A stretch of DNA of 64,000 nt from Enterococcus alishanensis (GCF_019218635.1 NZ_JAHUZB010000006.1:169529-233528), one strand, 5' to 3'. Shown: positions 52,835 through 63,053, counted from the first letter of the stretch. Made by a program: numbers and translations. Notes: generated by a model not told the origin, from the sequence alone.

Positions 52835-53521
52835 ATGCTGCGTTTTATTTTTGGGACAATCATTGGGTCTTTTCTATGTTTAGTTAGTCAACGGTTACCA
52901 CAAAAAATTTCCGTTGCTCGCCCTGCTTCTTATTGTTTTGACTGTCAGACTCCTTTGAAACCACTCGAAATGATTCCGATTGTCTCAATTTTACGTCAAA
53001 AATTCCGCTGTCGTCATTGTGGCAGTAAAATTCCTTTGGAAACCTTCTTGTTCGAACTTTTTTGTGGCGGGGCTTGTTGGTTTTTTCTAACAGAGTATAC
53101 GTTTGAAAATTGCTGGTATTTATTTTTTATTCTATCTGTACTCGTTTTAGCAGTCATTGATTATCGTTATTTGATTGTGGAAATGCGCTGGTTTATTTTG
53201 ACTAGCGGGGTTATTTTATTAGCTGCTATTCCTTTAAATATTCAAATTTACTGGGCCCATCCATTGGTCATTGTAGTTTGTTTTCTCTTTTTACAAATTG
53301 TCTTGCCAAAAAGTATCGGGTTAGGGGATTTGTGGGTGGTAGGATTTTGGAGCTTATTTTTAAGTGGCTTTGAATTATTGCTCTTACTTTTTATTGCTTC
53401 TTTGACTGGAATTATTTATGCTGTCTATCATAAAAAAAGACAGAAAGTGTTACCTTTTCTGCCTTTTTTATTTATTGGATTATTATTTATTTTTGTCAGA
53501 CGCTATTTTTTCCAGTTTTGA
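52835..53521 (+). CDS. comC: Type IV prepilin peptidase (A24, ComC-like)
   Basis: Protein of 228 aa with about seven helices. N-terminal methylase-type zinc site C34/C37 and C59/C62 (CFDC and CRHC). The two aspartyl catalytic residues are Asp109 ([11 protein letters not shown]) and Asp165 in the GLGD motif at 162-165. It cleaves and methylates prepilin-like proteins at the membrane, here most likely for the competence pseudopilus. GGGGGCAAATCGTC precedes the ATG. Its 3' end overlaps that of msrA by 19 bp. Confidence 0.9.
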   Translation: MLRFIFGTIIGSFLCLVSQRLPQKISVARPASYCFDCQTPLKPLEMIPIVSILRQKFRCRHCGSKIPLETFLFELFCGGACWFFLTEYTFENCWYLFFILSVLVLAVIDYRYLIVEMRWFILTSGVILLAAIPLNIQIYWAHPLVIVVCFLFLQIVLPKSIGLGDLWVVGFWSLFLSGFELLLLLFIASLTGIIYAVYHKKRQKVLPFLPFLFIGLLFIFVRRYFFQF

Positions 53522-54027
53522 CGAATAAAGCCGGCACGGCCAGATCCTTCAGAATAGGCATTATAGTGGGCTGAGTTGGTACGGTAATAATCTTGATGAT
53601 AGTCTTCTGCTGGATAGAAGGTTTGAGCAGGTTCAATTTTAGTAACGATCGGCTCTTTAAAACGCCCACTATTTTGCAGTTTTTCTTTTGAAGCTTCGGC
53701 GATTTCTCGTTGGTCTTCATTTTGATAAAAGATAACTGGACGATAAGAATCTCCTCGGTCAGCAAATTGACCAAAGGCATCCGTTGGGTCGGTTTGTTGC
53801 CAATAGGTTTCGACTAATTGATCATAACCAATCACATCGGGATCATAAGTAATCTCAACTGCTTCCGTATGACCAGTTAGACCACTGGAAACTTCTTGAT
53901 AAGTCGGGTTTACAGTATGTCCACCGGTGTACCCTGAGACAACTTTCTTAATACCAGGTTGACTATCAAATGGTTTTACCATACACCAGAAACAGCCACC
54001 GGCAAATATTGCTTTTTCTTCTGCCAT
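53503..54027 (-). CDS. msrA: Peptide methionine (S)-S-oxide reductase
   Basis: Protein of 174 aa. GCFWC at residues 11-15 contains the nucleophilic Cys12; [20 protein letters not shown] and HTEAVEI are MsrA signatures. It repairs oxidised methionine with thioredoxin. GGGGGAGAATAAT precedes the ATG. Convergent overlap of 19 bp with comC means neither gene has a separate terminator in the gap. Confidence 0.96.
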   Translation of the reverse strand: MAEEKAIFAGGCFWCMVKPFDSQPGIKKVVSGYTGGHTVNPTYQEVSSGLTGHTEAVEITYDPDVIGYDQLVETYWQQTDPTDAFGQFADRGDSYRPVIFYQNEDQREIAEASKEKLQNSGRFKEPIVTKIEPAQTFYPAEDYHQDYYRTNSAHYNAYSEGSGRAGFIRQNWKK

Positions 54028-54170
54028 ATTATTCTCCCCCTTTTTCTACACTATAATCAGATTCCAACAGATACGGTAATAATTTGCTTGAAAAATAATT
54101 TTTTAATTTTTTCTTACTATATAAGATGGTTCATCGTAAACTAAATTGTCAGAATTTTGATATTTTATTA

Positions 54171-54199
54171 TTGACTTCTAATATTTCTTATCGTATACT
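54171..54199 (+). promoter_or_regulatory. Promoter of the leader peptide/TrpXYZ-type importer transcript
   Basis: -35 TTGACT (54171-54176), 17-bp spacer, -10 TATACT (54194-54199), about 33 nt before the leader ORF. Confidence 0.75.
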
Positions 54200-54231
54200 C
54201 ATATACATCAAACAGTTGGAGGTTATTTTTT

Positions 54232-54300
54232 ATGAATCAGCAATTAAATAAGTGCCATTCACAACTGAATAACCGCTATTACTTTAGCTATTTTAGATAG
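54232..54300 (+). CDS. Tyr/Phe-rich 22-residue leader peptide
   Basis: ATG 54232 follows TGGAGGT with an 8-nt gap, a strong site. The peptide begins MNQQLNKCHSQLNN and ends RYYFSYFR, so five of its last seven residues are Tyr or Phe; it has no Trp. The stop is 2 nt before the first hairpin of a run of alternative RNA structures ending in a terminator and then the ABC importer genes. Size, site strength and codon run are those of an attenuation leader, where a ribosome stalled for aminoacyl-tRNA lets the genes be read. A role tied to Tyr or Phe supply is inferred. Confidence 0.7.
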   Translation: MNQQLNKCHSQLNNRYYFSYFR

Positions 54301-54301
54301 T

Positions 54302-54467
54302 GTTTGTATTCATCAAGATGGATGCAAACAGTCAAGGTTTGTGTTTATCTATGATGGCTAGAGCTTTTTGCAATACCCAGCCACGTAGACGTACTAAGTG
54401 GCTAAGGGGAATTATAAACTCTTGGTAGATTCATCACCCACTTAGTCTTTCTAGGTGGGTGATTTTT
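54302..54467 (+). promoter_or_regulatory. Transcription attenuator before the ABC importer operon
   Basis: Segment 1 GTTTGTATTCATC (54302-54314) pairs with segment 2 GGATGCAAAC (54320-54329); segment 2 can instead pair with segment 3 GTTTGTGTTTAT (54337-54348). Further on, GCCAC / GTGGC (54381-54403) or the antiterminator ACTAAGTGG (54394-54402) pairing with CCACTTAGT (54439-54447), against the terminator ATCACCCACTTAG / CTAGGTGGGTGAT plus TTTTT (54434-54467). No T-box core or known riboswitch motif is present. Confidence 0.65.
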
Positions 54468-54490
54468 ATTTAAAAAAGGAGAGAATAATT

Positions 54491-55450
54491 ATGAAAAAAA
54501 TATTAGCAGGCATGGGATTAATTAGTTTATTGGTATTAGGAGCATGTGGTTCAAACAATACGGACGGAGACAGCGAAACAAAACGGGTCGGTGTTTTACA
54601 ATTAGTTGAACATGCTTCATTAGACAATGCTTATGAAGGATTCAAAAAAGGGCTTGAGGCTGGTGGTTATACCGAAGGCGAAAACTTGGAAATTGATTAT
54701 CAAAATGCCCAAAACAACCAAGACAATCTAAAAAGTATGAGCGAAAAATTAGTCAAAGAAGATCCAGACTTACTTTTGGCGATTGCTACACCAGCAGCAC
54801 AAAGTTTAGCAACTGCGACAACCGAAATTCCAATTACCGTAACAGCAGTCACCGATTTAAAAGAAGCAAAATTAGTTAAAAGCGACAAGAAACCTGGCGG
54901 CAATATCACTGGAACAACTGACATGGTGCCTATCGACAAACAAATTGCTTTACTACTTTCAATCGTACCTGACGCTGAAACCATTGGCATTATGTATAAC
55001 GCAGGTGAAGCCAATTCAAAAATCCAAGCAGATTTAGCTGAAGAAGCGTTAAAAAAAGCTGGCGTTAAGGTCGAAGTCAAAACAGCCAACACCACTAATG
55101 ATGTCCAGCAAGTAACAGAATCATTAGCAACATCAACTGATGGCATTTACGTTCCAACTGATAATACCTTTGCCTCTGCTGCCTCAGTCATCGGCGAAGT
55201 CGTAAAAGAACATAAAATTCCGCTAGTTGCTGGTTCTACTGAACAAATCGATACTGGTGGTTTAGCAACAGTCGGCATTAACTATGAATCATTAGGTGAA
55301 CAAACTGGTAAGATGGCTGCTAAAATCTTAGATGGCGATGCAACACCTGCTGATATGCCTGTTGAAGAATCAGATAATTTAGAATTAGTCGTGAATAAAG
55401 ATATGGCCGAAGCATTAGGCATCGACCCTGAAACAATCAAAGAACCTTAA
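54491..55450 (+). CDS. ABC importer substrate-binding lipoprotein (TrpX-like)
   Basis: Protein of 319 aa. ATG 54491 follows AAGGAGAG. Signal peptide with lipobox LGAC, lipidated Cys19. The mature part is an ABC_sub_bind fold (PF04392): VGVLQLVEHASLDNAYEGFKKGL, LLLAIATPAAQSLATAT, ITGTTDMVPIDKQIALL, GIYVPTDNTFASAASVIGEV. This family includes TrpX of streptococci and related aromatic or purine-like substrate binders. Expressed behind a Tyr/Phe-rich leader, which favours an aromatic amino acid or its keto acid as substrate. Confidence 0.88.
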   Translation: MKKILAGMGLISLLVLGACGSNNTDGDSETKRVGVLQLVEHASLDNAYEGFKKGLEAGGYTEGENLEIDYQNAQNNQDNLKSMSEKLVKEDPDLLLAIATPAAQSLATATTEIPITVTAVTDLKEAKLVKSDKKPGGNITGTTDMVPIDKQIALLLSIVPDAETIGIMYNAGEANSKIQADLAEEALKKAGVKVEVKTANTTNDVQQVTESLATSTDGIYVPTDNTFASAASVIGEVVKEHKIPLVAGSTEQIDTGGLATVGINYESLGEQTGKMAAKILDGDATPADMPVEESDNLELVVNKDMAEALGIDPETIKEP

Positions 55451-55478
55451 AAAGAAGAACCAGAAAGAAGGATGAATC

Positions 55479-56423
55479 ATGAGTAATATTTTAGGATTAT
55501 TATTATCAGCCACATCGCAAGGATTATTATGGTCGCTGTTGGCGATTGGGGTCTGGTTTACTTTTAGAATTTTAGACATTGCCGATTTAACAGCTGAAGG
55601 TAGTTTCCCATTAGGCGGGGGGATTGCAGCAGTCGGAATCGTTAATGGTCTAAATCCAGTTGCTGCTACTTTATTGGCATTTGTCGGCGGGATGGCTGCT
55701 GGCTTAGTAACCGGTATTTTAAACACAAAATTTAAAATACCTCCTTTATTGGCAGGGATCATCACCATGACCGGTTTATACTCAATCACATCTCGTGTGA
55801 TGGGGGCACCAAACATTGCTTTATTAGGAGAAGATACTTTGTTTAGCGGGGTTCAAACTTTAGGGCTTTCCCGTAACAACTCAGTCATTTTAATTGGTTT
55901 GCTGATTGCATTAATTGCTATCATCTTATTGATTTTATTCTTCCGGACAGAGATTGGTTTAGCAGTTCGTGCGACTGGCGACAATCCTGATATGAGTGAA
56001 GCTAATGGTATCAAGATTGAAAACATGAAATTATTAGGTTACATGATTTCAAATGGTTGTATTGCTTTATCTGGTGCTTTATTAGCCCAAAACAATGGCT
56101 TTGCTGATTTAAACTCTGGTGTTGGAACCATCGTTATCGGCTTGGCTTCAATCATCATCGCTGAAGTATTATTACGTAACAAACCAATTGCGATTCGTTT
56201 AGGAACTATCGTAGTCGGCGCTATTTTATACCGTTTCATTTTAGCTTTGGTTTTCGAAATGAATGTCGAACCGTCAGATTCTAAATTAGCGTCTGCGATA
56301 GTCTTAGTCATTTGTCTATCATTACCGCAAATTCGAGAAAAATTAAACTTAAACATCGGAAAAAGCTCGAAACGAGAAAACAAAAAAGGAGAGAAAAGCA
56401 ATGCAGCCAGTCTTAAAAATTAG
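55479..56423 (+). CDS. ABC importer permease (TrpY-like)
   Basis: Protein of 314 aa with about eight to nine helices, BPD_transp_2 class. WSLLAIGVWFTFRILDIADLTAEGSFPLGGG is the typical N-terminal block of permeases paired with PF04392 binding proteins; VRATGDNPDMSEANGI is the cytoplasmic coupling loop. The last 23 nt overlap the ATPase gene, and AAAGGAGAG lies inside its own 3' end for that gene. Confidence 0.9.
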   Translation: MSNILGLLLSATSQGLLWSLLAIGVWFTFRILDIADLTAEGSFPLGGGIAAVGIVNGLNPVAATLLAFVGGMAAGLVTGILNTKFKIPPLLAGIITMTGLYSITSRVMGAPNIALLGEDTLFSGVQTLGLSRNNSVILIGLLIALIAIILLILFFRTEIGLAVRATGDNPDMSEANGIKIENMKLLGYMISNGCIALSGALLAQNNGFADLNSGVGTIVIGLASIIIAEVLLRNKPIAIRLGTIVVGAILYRFILALVFEMNVEPSDSKLASAIVLVICLSLPQIREKLNLNIGKSSKRENKKGEKSNAASLKN

Positions 56424-57204
56424 TAACTTACATCAAACTTTTGAAAAAGGTACTGTCAACGAGAACCATGTATTGCGCGGCATTGACTTAGCTCTCTCAC
56501 CTGGTGATTTCGTTACAATTATCGGTGGAAATGGTGCTGGTAAATCGACTTTATTAAATAGCGTGGCAGGAACTTTGCCTGTGGAAGATGGTCAACTATT
56601 CCTAAATGATACTGAGATTACCAAACAATCAGTCACTAAACGCTCAAAATATATCAGCCGGGTTTTCCAAGATCCTAAAATGGGTACAGCTGTCCGTTTA
56701 ACAGTTGAAGAAAATCTTGCTTTAGCTATGAAACGTGGTCACAAACGCGGATTCAGCCGTGGTGTAAAAAGTAAAAACCGCAACTTCTTCAAAGAACAGT
56801 TAGCGACTTTAAACTTGAATTTAGAAAATCGCTTAGATGCTGAAATCGGCTTATTATCAGGTGGTCAACGCCAAGCCATCACATTATTAATGGCTACCTT
56901 ACAACGACCAGATTTAATTTTACTAGATGAGCATACCGCTGCATTAGATCCAAAGACTTCCATTACGGTAATGGAATTAACGCAAAAATTAATCACCGAG
57001 CACCATTTGACAGCTTTCATGGTGACTCACAATATGGAAGATGCGATTCGTTATGGCAATCGTCTGATTATGCTACATCAAGGACAAATTGCCTTAGATT
57101 TAAAACAGGAAGAAAAACAAGATTTGACGGTGCCAAAATTAATGACGCTTTTCCAAAAAAATTCCGGTGTGGAATTAAAAGACGACGCTTTATTATTAGC
57201 CTAG
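56401..57204 (+). CDS. ABC importer ATP-binding protein (TrpZ-like)
   Basis: Protein of 267 aa. Walker A GGNGAGKST (about residues 42-50), Q-loop VFQDPKMG, signature LLSGGQRQA, Walker B LILLDEHTAALD (with His after the Glu, as in this subfamily) and the switch MVTHNM. It completes the three-gene importer; the start overlaps the permease gene. A strong terminator follows. Confidence 0.92.
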   Translation: MQPVLKISNLHQTFEKGTVNENHVLRGIDLALSPGDFVTIIGGNGAGKSTLLNSVAGTLPVEDGQLFLNDTEITKQSVTKRSKYISRVFQDPKMGTAVRLTVEENLALAMKRGHKRGFSRGVKSKNRNFFKEQLATLNLNLENRLDAEIGLLSGGQRQAITLLMATLQRPDLILLDEHTAALDPKTSITVMELTQKLITEHHLTAFMVTHNMEDAIRYGNRLIMLHQGQIALDLKQEEKQDLTVPKLMTLFQKNSGVELKDDALLLA

Positions 57205-57222
57205 AACTGGTTCATCCTTCTT

Positions 57223-57258
57223 TAGGACGGGAAGATTTTTCTTCTCGTCCTTTTTTTG
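57223..57258 (+). terminator. Terminator of the TrpXYZ-type operon
   Basis: Stem AGGACGGGAAGA / TCTTCTCGTCC followed by seven T. Confidence 0.9.
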
Positions 57259-57319
57259 ATACACTGAGAAAAAATAGACTAGGAATAAAACAGTTCCTAA
57301 TTAAAAAGGAGACGAGCCT

Positions 57320-58276
57320 GTGTCAACCAAAGAAATCGTATTACAACGCTTAAAGACTGCTGATCATGTCTTATCTGGCGAAACATTAGCCAAAGAAATT
57401 GGTGTTTCCCGTACAGCCATCTGGAAAGCAATCAAAGAACTGGAAAAAAAGGGCTATTTAATCCAACATACTGCTAATGGCTATCGCTATCAGCCTTCTG
57501 ATATTTTAGAGCAAAAAGAAATCCAGCAAGGCTTAGACAACCGAGTGGCTGTAAAAGTATTGGCGACTTCTACTTCTACTATGAAAGACGCTCAGCTCTC
57601 TGTCTTAGAAGGCACGCCGACTCCTTTACTTGTCATAGCCGACATGCAAGAAGCACCTCGTGGACGCTTCAATCGTCCCTTTTTCGCAAAAGAAAAAGCT
57701 GGTATCTATATGAGCATGTTATTAGAACCAAAAGAACAATTAGCTGAGTTACCACAATATACAGTGCTAATGGCAGCTGCAGTTGCTGAAGCCATCGATG
57801 CATTAACACAACAAGACAGCCAAATCAAATGGGTCAACGATATTTATCTAAACGGTAGAAAAATCGTCGGTATCTTATCTGAAGCGATGACCGATGTGGA
57901 GACAAATTCACTCAAATACATCATTATCGGCATGGGCATTAATTTTTCGATTCCCCAAAATAGTTTTCCAACAGAACTTCAAGACAAAGCGAGCTCAATT
58001 TTTCCTGATGGCCAGCCAACAATTACCCGCAATCAATTAATCATTGAAATTTGGCAACGTTTCTTCAAACTATTAGCGGCCGACCCCGCTGAATACTTAG
58101 AAACTTATCGTAAAAAATCTTTTGTCTTAGGAAAAAAAGTCAGCTTCATTCGTCAAAAAGAAACTCATTACGGCACAGCTATTGCCATTACTAATACCGG
58201 CGAACTAGTGGTGGATGTCGATGGTGAACAAATGACCTTGTCTTCTGGAGAAATTAGTTTAAGCAGCATCCAATAA
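57320..58276 (+). CDS. birA: Biotin--protein ligase / biotin repressor
   Basis: Protein of 318 aa, start GTG 57320 after AAAAGGAGACGAGCC. Residues 1-65 form a winged helix (LSGETLAKEIGVSRTAIWKAI), so it is the bifunctional repressor type. The ligase core has KWVNDIYLNGRKIVGIL and GMGINFS. The biotinyl-AMP loop, normally Q-x-x-G-R-G-R-x-x-R-x-W, reads EAPRGRFNRPF: the GRGR core is altered. The change may weaken adenylate holding, yet the rest is intact. Own terminator shared with the converging membrane-protein gene. Confidence 0.92.
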   Translation: MSTKEIVLQRLKTADHVLSGETLAKEIGVSRTAIWKAIKELEKKGYLIQHTANGYRYQPSDILEQKEIQQGLDNRVAVKVLATSTSTMKDAQLSVLEGTPTPLLVIADMQEAPRGRFNRPFFAKEKAGIYMSMLLEPKEQLAELPQYTVLMAAAVAEAIDALTQQDSQIKWVNDIYLNGRKIVGILSEAMTDVETNSLKYIIIGMGINFSIPQNSFPTELQDKASSIFPDGQPTITRNQLIIEIWQRFFKLLAADPAEYLETYRKKSFVLGKKVSFIRQKETHYGTAIAITNTGELVVDVDGEQMTLSSGEISLSSIQ

Positions 58277-58308
58277 AAAAAGCAAATCCTCGTTGGATTT
58301 GCTTTTTA
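58275..58308. terminator. Bidirectional terminator between birA and the membrane-protein gene
   Basis: Stem AAAAAGCAAATCC / GGATTTGCTTTTT with loop TCGTT; both genes end in it. Confidence 0.9.
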
Positions 58309-59970
58309 TTTTCTAAATTTTTGGAAGCGACGAACTTCTCGCAAACTAAAGATCAAACAACCGAACCAACTCACCACACTCACCGCAAAACTCAAATAAA
58401 TATACCACGGTACCAAATATTTCACTGTCAATTGATTTTTTCCAACCTTTTCAGTTACTGTCGGACTACCAATTTCTGATAAATCCGTATATTTTAATGG
58501 TTGGCCGTTTTGACTTAATTGCGTGCGGCGATAGACAATTACCGGCAAACGAGCCATGCCAGCTGTTTTACTCTCCCAAGTGACCGTCAATTCACCATTT
58601 TTAGCGGTTTTTTCAAAATTCTTATCGTTTAAAATTATTTGTTCTCCATATAATTGGTAACTATTTTTCTGATCGCTGTCATAGGTTGGCAAATAGTCTG
58701 GACTAGATTTTTGCATATCTTCTAAAGCCAGCTGTAAATCTTTACTGTAAAAATCCTTTTTGGTTTCCTCAACGTTTTTCATCCGATAAGTATGAGGTTT
58801 ATTTAAAGAAATATTATCCCATCGAGCCAAGCGCAAATTAATTGTTGAAATCGATCCGAGGACACTCAGCAAACAAATGACTGCCATCACTCCATGCCAC
58901 CAGCGTTTGAACATCAATTGCTCCAACATACTAGCTGCAAAAAATAAGAACAACATCGTAAAAGGCTCAAAGAAACGGAACGGAAATTGAATCAAAGACA
59001 CAAAAGGTACATGATGCTGGACTAAAAAAGTCCACGGAATCAAACTAGTCGACAACAATAAAAAGAACAAGCTCGTGCCTAGCAACTGTTTGGTAAAGCC
59101 TTGAATTTTTTTATGGGTCACAATAAAGATCAGTAGCATCACAATTACTAAAGGTACTAGTATTTGCGGATAATCCAACCAATAACTTCCTTTTAAATTA
59201 ATTGCCTTGTCACTCATATGATAATTAACAAACGGAAACTGCAAATGATTACCTAAATTCATCATTAATAGACTAGCCCAGACATTGACTGTTAATAATA
59301 CATACAGCCCGATTGCTTTTACAAGTTGCCATAGTGTTTTTTTAATATCTGACTTTATTAAATAGCTAATGAAAAAAGGTATATAAATCCAACCTAACAT
59401 AATAGCCGACAACATATGAATCTGGGTCAATACTGCTACACTCAAAGCTACTTTTACTACTGGAAAACGATGCCGCATACTCATATCGACAATCGGCAAC
59501 AAACATAAAGGCATCAAGCTAGTTCCCCAACTGGTAAAGCCTTGATTAATCGTCCAATATAAAACCGTATAAGTAGTCATAAAAATAATTGCTGTCAATG
59601 TCGCCAAAGGTCGTTTAACTTTTCCATAACGTAATAAGCCATACATAGAGAAACCTGAAACTAAATATAAAATAAAATTCGACAGGATTTGATAGCGAAA
59701 CCAAGTCCCTGCCGCTAAAACTAATAATCCTTGAAAATAAGCAAATACCGGTCCATAGACCGCATTAACCACTCGGGCAGACTGCTGAAAACCATACAAT
59801 GAAATAAACGGTGAAAAATTATGATGTTTTATCTGCATCGCAGTCTCATAAAAACGATTGTAATGAAAAAGCGCGTCCGCCCCTAATACCATATTTTGAC
59901 TAATAAAATGCGGCATAATAAATAAAATTGCTACCAACACAATGATCCCTGGATAAATTGCACGTTTCAT
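58306..59970 (-). CDS. Large integral membrane protein, GT-C-like (PTPS-related membrane family)
   Basis: Protein of 554 aa with about eleven to thirteen helices and one external domain of about 120 residues before the last helix. GADALFHYNRFYETA near the N-terminus matches the D-x-x-F-H loop seen in GT-C glycosyltransferases and in the '6-pyruvoyl-tetrahydropterin synthase-related' membrane family of enterococci. It may transfer lipid-linked sugars to surface polymers. Preceded by a short AT-rich gap; single gene, minus strand. Confidence 0.7.
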   Translation of the reverse strand: MKRAIYPGIIVLVAILFIMPHFISQNMVLGADALFHYNRFYETAMQIKHHNFSPFISLYGFQQSARVVNAVYGPVFAYFQGLLVLAAGTWFRYQILSNFILYLVSGFSMYGLLRYGKVKRPLATLTAIIFMTTYTVLYWTINQGFTSWGTSLMPLCLLPIVDMSMRHRFPVVKVALSVAVLTQIHMLSAIMLGWIYIPFFISYLIKSDIKKTLWQLVKAIGLYVLLTVNVWASLLMMNLGNHLQFPFVNYHMSDKAINLKGSYWLDYPQILVPLVIVMLLIFIVTHKKIQGFTKQLLGTSLFFLLLSTSLIPWTFLVQHHVPFVSLIQFPFRFFEPFTMLFLFFAASMLEQLMFKRWWHGVMAVICLLSVLGSISTINLRLARWDNISLNKPHTYRMKNVEETKKDFYSKDLQLALEDMQKSSPDYLPTYDSDQKNSYQLYGEQIILNDKNFEKTAKNGELTVTWESKTAGMARLPVIVYRRTQLSQNGQPLKYTDLSEIGSPTVTEKVGKNQLTVKYLVPWYIYLSFAVSVVSWFGCLIFSLREVRRFQKFRK

Positions 59971-60045
59971 TTACTCAACTCCTCCGCCTTATTGTACCGA
60001 AGTTAGCATTTTTTGAACAATAAAATGATAGATTTGAGAAAAAAT

Positions 60046-60080
60046 TAAAAAAAACAAGACTGTCTTCTGACAGTCTCGTT
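60046..60080 (-). terminator. Terminator of ctsR-clpC
   Basis: Minus strand stem GAGACTGTC / GACAGTCTT followed by GTTTTTTTT. Confidence 0.88.
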
Positions 60081-60087
60081 CTCGTCA

Positions 60088-62583
60088 TTATACTTTAGCT
60101 GGAACTTTTTCTTCAGTAGCATTTTTTACCGTCAAAGTAATCTTTCCTTTGCTGGCACCAATAGTCACTGAATCACCTAATTGAATTAAGCCCGACAATA
60201 AAGCTTCAGCCAGACGGTCTTCGACTTCTTTTTGGAGTGCCCGACGAATTGGTCGTGCGCCATATTCCGGATCAAAACCAACTTTTCCAATCACATCGAT
60301 TGCTGCCGGTGTAATTTTAACTTTGATTTCGTGCTCGGTCATCCGCTCAACAATTGACTGGCTCATGATTTTCACGATTTCATGAATTTGATCTTGATTA
60401 AGGGATTGGAATACTAGCGTTTCATCAATTCGGTTTAAGAATTCTGGACGGTAAGTTCGTTTTAATTCTTCAAAAATACGTTTTTCCATGCTGACATGGT
60501 CTTGCATGATATCTTTAGCTCCAAAGCCGACACTCTTTTCTTCGCGGACTTCTCTGGCGCCGATATTTGATGTCATAATTAAAATTGTATTTCTAAAGTC
60601 TACTCGCCGACCCTTTGCATCGGTTAAGTAGCCATCATCTAAAACTTGTAATAAGATATTGAAAACATCTGGATGGGCTTTTTCAACTTCATCTAGCAAA
60701 ATGACAGCATAAGGTTTTTGACGAATTTTTTCAGTTAGCTGACCACCTTCGTCATAACCAACATATCCTGGCGGCGAACCAATCAAACGACTGGTACTGA
60801 ATTTTTCCATGTATTCAGACATATCTACTCGAATCAATGATTCTTCAGAACCAAACATCGCTTCTGCTAATGCTTTCGCCAATTCTGTTTTACCCACACC
60901 AGTTGGACCTAAGAACATAAATGAGCCAATTGGTCGGTTTGGATCTTTCAGACCACTCCGAGCCCGCCGAATTGCTCGCGAAATAGCTTTAACGGCGTCT
61001 TCTTGTCCTACCACACGTTTATGCAATACATTTTCTAAATCCAATAACCGTTGACTTTCTTTTTTCTCTAATTGTTGCAATGGCACACCGGTCCACTGAG
61101 AAACCACTGCAGCGACATCTTCTTCCGTTACTTCATTCGCATAGCCTTTTTCCTGTTTGGCTTCTTTCAAAGCTTCTGCTTCAACAGCCTGTGCCATTTG
61201 CTTTTCTTTCAAACGTAGACGAGCAGCTGATTCAAAGTCTTGGTTTTGAATCGCTTTTTCTTTTTCTGCTGATAAGTTTTCTAATTCTTGTTTCAATTCT
61301 ACCAATTCAGATTCTTCATCTGTCGTATCTAAGCGGACTTTTGCACCACTTTCATCCATTAAGTCAATGGCTTTATCTGGTAGTTGACGAGAATTAATAT
61401 AACGAACTGATAAAGATACCGCCGCATGTAATGCTTCGTCAGTAATCTTAATCCCATGATGTTCTTCATAACGTGGGCGTAAGCCTTTTAAGATTTCTTC
61501 TGCTTCTTCAGGAGTTGGTTCTTCCACCTGTACCCGGGCAAAACGACGTTCCAATGCAGAATCTTTTTCAATATATTTTTGATACTCATCTAAAGTCGTA
61601 GCACCAATTGTTTGCAATTCACCACGAGCCAAAGCTGGTTTCAAAATATTTGAAGCATCGATCGCACCTTCTGCACCACCGGCACCAATTAAAGTATGCA
61701 GTTCATCAATAAATAAAATAATTTGGCCATCGTTATAGATTTCATCAATCACTTTTTTCAAACGATCCTCAAATTCACCACGATACTTTGTACCCGCTAC
61801 TAATGCGCCCATATCTAACATCATTAGACGTTTTCCACGCATGTCTTCTGGCACATCATCCGTAATTATTCGTTGAGCTAAGCCTTCTACAATAGCTGTC
61901 TTACCAACACCGGGTTCACCCACTAAAACTGGATTATTTTTAGTTCGGCGACTTAAAATTTGAACAACACGACGAACTTCACTATCGCGACCTACCACTG
62001 GATCTAAACGTTTTTCCCGAGCTAGTTTGGTCATATCACGGGCCAAACTATCAAGCGTTGGCGTCCCTTGTGAATTGGTTGTCGCTTGTTTCGCCGGTTT
62101 TCTACGATTGTTTTGACCATTGCTACCAGTCATCGATTCGTTGACGCCCATTTTACGTAATAGCAATTGACGCATCTTAGGTAAGCTTAATCCAAGATTG
62201 ACTAAAATATGAGAAGCCAAAATCTCATCATCCCGCAGTAAGCCCAATAAAATATGTTCAGTTCCAACCAATTTAGCATTGAAACGTTTGGCTTCATCAT
62301 CAGCAAAAATCAAAATTTGTTTTGCTCGCGGTGAATAAGGTAAATAACTACCTTCTGCATAATTGGTCACTGAACCATAACCAGTCATATTTTCAATTTC
62401 TTCACGAATATCCGTTTCCGTAGAATTCATTTGACGCAAGGTTTTTCCGGCAATTCCCTGTTGTTCAATAACTAAAGCCAATAATAAATGCTCTGAACCA
62501 ACTGAACGATGTTTAAAATACTTTGCTTCTTGTTGGGCAATCGTCAAGACTGCTTTCGCTCTTTCAGTATATAATTGATCCAT
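60088..62583 (-). CDS. clpC: ATP-dependent Clp protease ATP-binding subunit ClpC
   Basis: Protein of 831 aa, standard. Two Clp-N repeats (residues 1-145), first AAA+ module with Walker A GEPGVGKT (about residue 222), a UVR-like middle coiled coil (about 425-475), second module with GPTGVGKT (about 557), GYVG pore loop, and DDD-like C-terminal helices. It unfolds proteins for ClpP in quality control and competence regulation. It follows ctsR by 5 nt and is under CtsR control. Confidence 0.97.
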   Translation of the reverse strand: MDQLYTERAKAVLTIAQQEAKYFKHRSVGSEHLLLALVIEQQGIAGKTLRQMNSTETDIREEIENMTGYGSVTNYAEGSYLPYSPRAKQILIFADDEAKRFNAKLVGTEHILLGLLRDDEILASHILVNLGLSLPKMRQLLLRKMGVNESMTGSNGQNNRRKPAKQATTNSQGTPTLDSLARDMTKLAREKRLDPVVGRDSEVRRVVQILSRRTKNNPVLVGEPGVGKTAIVEGLAQRIITDDVPEDMRGKRLMMLDMGALVAGTKYRGEFEDRLKKVIDEIYNDGQIILFIDELHTLIGAGGAEGAIDASNILKPALARGELQTIGATTLDEYQKYIEKDSALERRFARVQVEEPTPEEAEEILKGLRPRYEEHHGIKITDEALHAAVSLSVRYINSRQLPDKAIDLMDESGAKVRLDTTDEESELVELKQELENLSAEKEKAIQNQDFESAARLRLKEKQMAQAVEAEALKEAKQEKGYANEVTEEDVAAVVSQWTGVPLQQLEKKESQRLLDLENVLHKRVVGQEDAVKAISRAIRRARSGLKDPNRPIGSFMFLGPTGVGKTELAKALAEAMFGSEESLIRVDMSEYMEKFSTSRLIGSPPGYVGYDEGGQLTEKIRQKPYAVILLDEVEKAHPDVFNILLQVLDDGYLTDAKGRRVDFRNTILIMTSNIGAREVREEKSVGFGAKDIMQDHVSMEKRIFEELKRTYRPEFLNRIDETLVFQSLNQDQIHEIVKIMSQSIVERMTEHEIKVKITPAAIDVIGKVGFDPEYGARPIRRALQKEVEDRLAEALLSGLIQLGDSVTIGASKGKITLTVKNATEEKVPAKV

Positions 62584-62588
62584 CTATT

Positions 62589-63053
62589 TCACTCCTTTTT
62601 TTCATAACTCAAACGTTCTAAAAATCCATGTAATACACGCGCCCGTAATCTATTTTCAATTTGACTAATTCCCAATGTGTTTTTCGACAATGCACTCAGC
62701 ATTAAATTTCCTTCATTTTCCGTTACAATTTTCTCTTCAAATAATTTTTGAATAATTCCAAAAGCATTTGCTTCCGAAATTTCCGTTCCAAAAGAATTCA
62801 TTAATTGTTCTAAGAAATAGTGCTGATCGGAAATCTGTACTTTGCTAATCCGAATATAACCACCGCCGCCGCGCTTACTTTCAACAATATATCCTCTTTG
62901 AAAAGTAAAACGAGTATTGATCACGTAATTAATTTGGGAAGGTACGCAATTAAACAATTGAGCCATTTCCGCTCGCCTGATTTCAATTATTTCATGGTCT
63001 TCTAAGATACCCTTCAAATATGCTTCGATTGAATCTGAGGTATTTCGACTCAC
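62589..63053 (-). CDS. ctsR: Transcriptional repressor CtsR
   Basis: Protein of 154 aa. N-terminal DNA-binding part with the thermosensing glycine-rich wing RGGGGYIRI (residues 61-69), C-terminal dimerisation/McsB-type domain. It represses clp genes at normal temperature and is released by heat. Neither mcsA nor mcsB is between ctsR and clpC, as in enterococci. The promoter carries a CtsR operator, so it is autoregulated. Confidence 0.95.
   Translation of the reverse strand: MSRNTSDSIEAYLKGILEDHEIIEIRRAEMAQLFNCVPSQINYVINTRFTFQRGYIVESKRGGGGYIRISKVQISDQHYFLEQLMNSFGTEISEANAFGIIQKLFEEKIVTENEGNLMLSALSKNTLGISQIENRLRARVLHGFLERLSYEKKE

Noticed and set aside
54200..54467. T-box or known riboswitch before the TrpXYZ-type importer
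   Set aside because: No AGGTGGTACCGCG-like core, no stem I motifs (GACGAGG, AG bulge), and a translated leader ORF explains the arrangement better.
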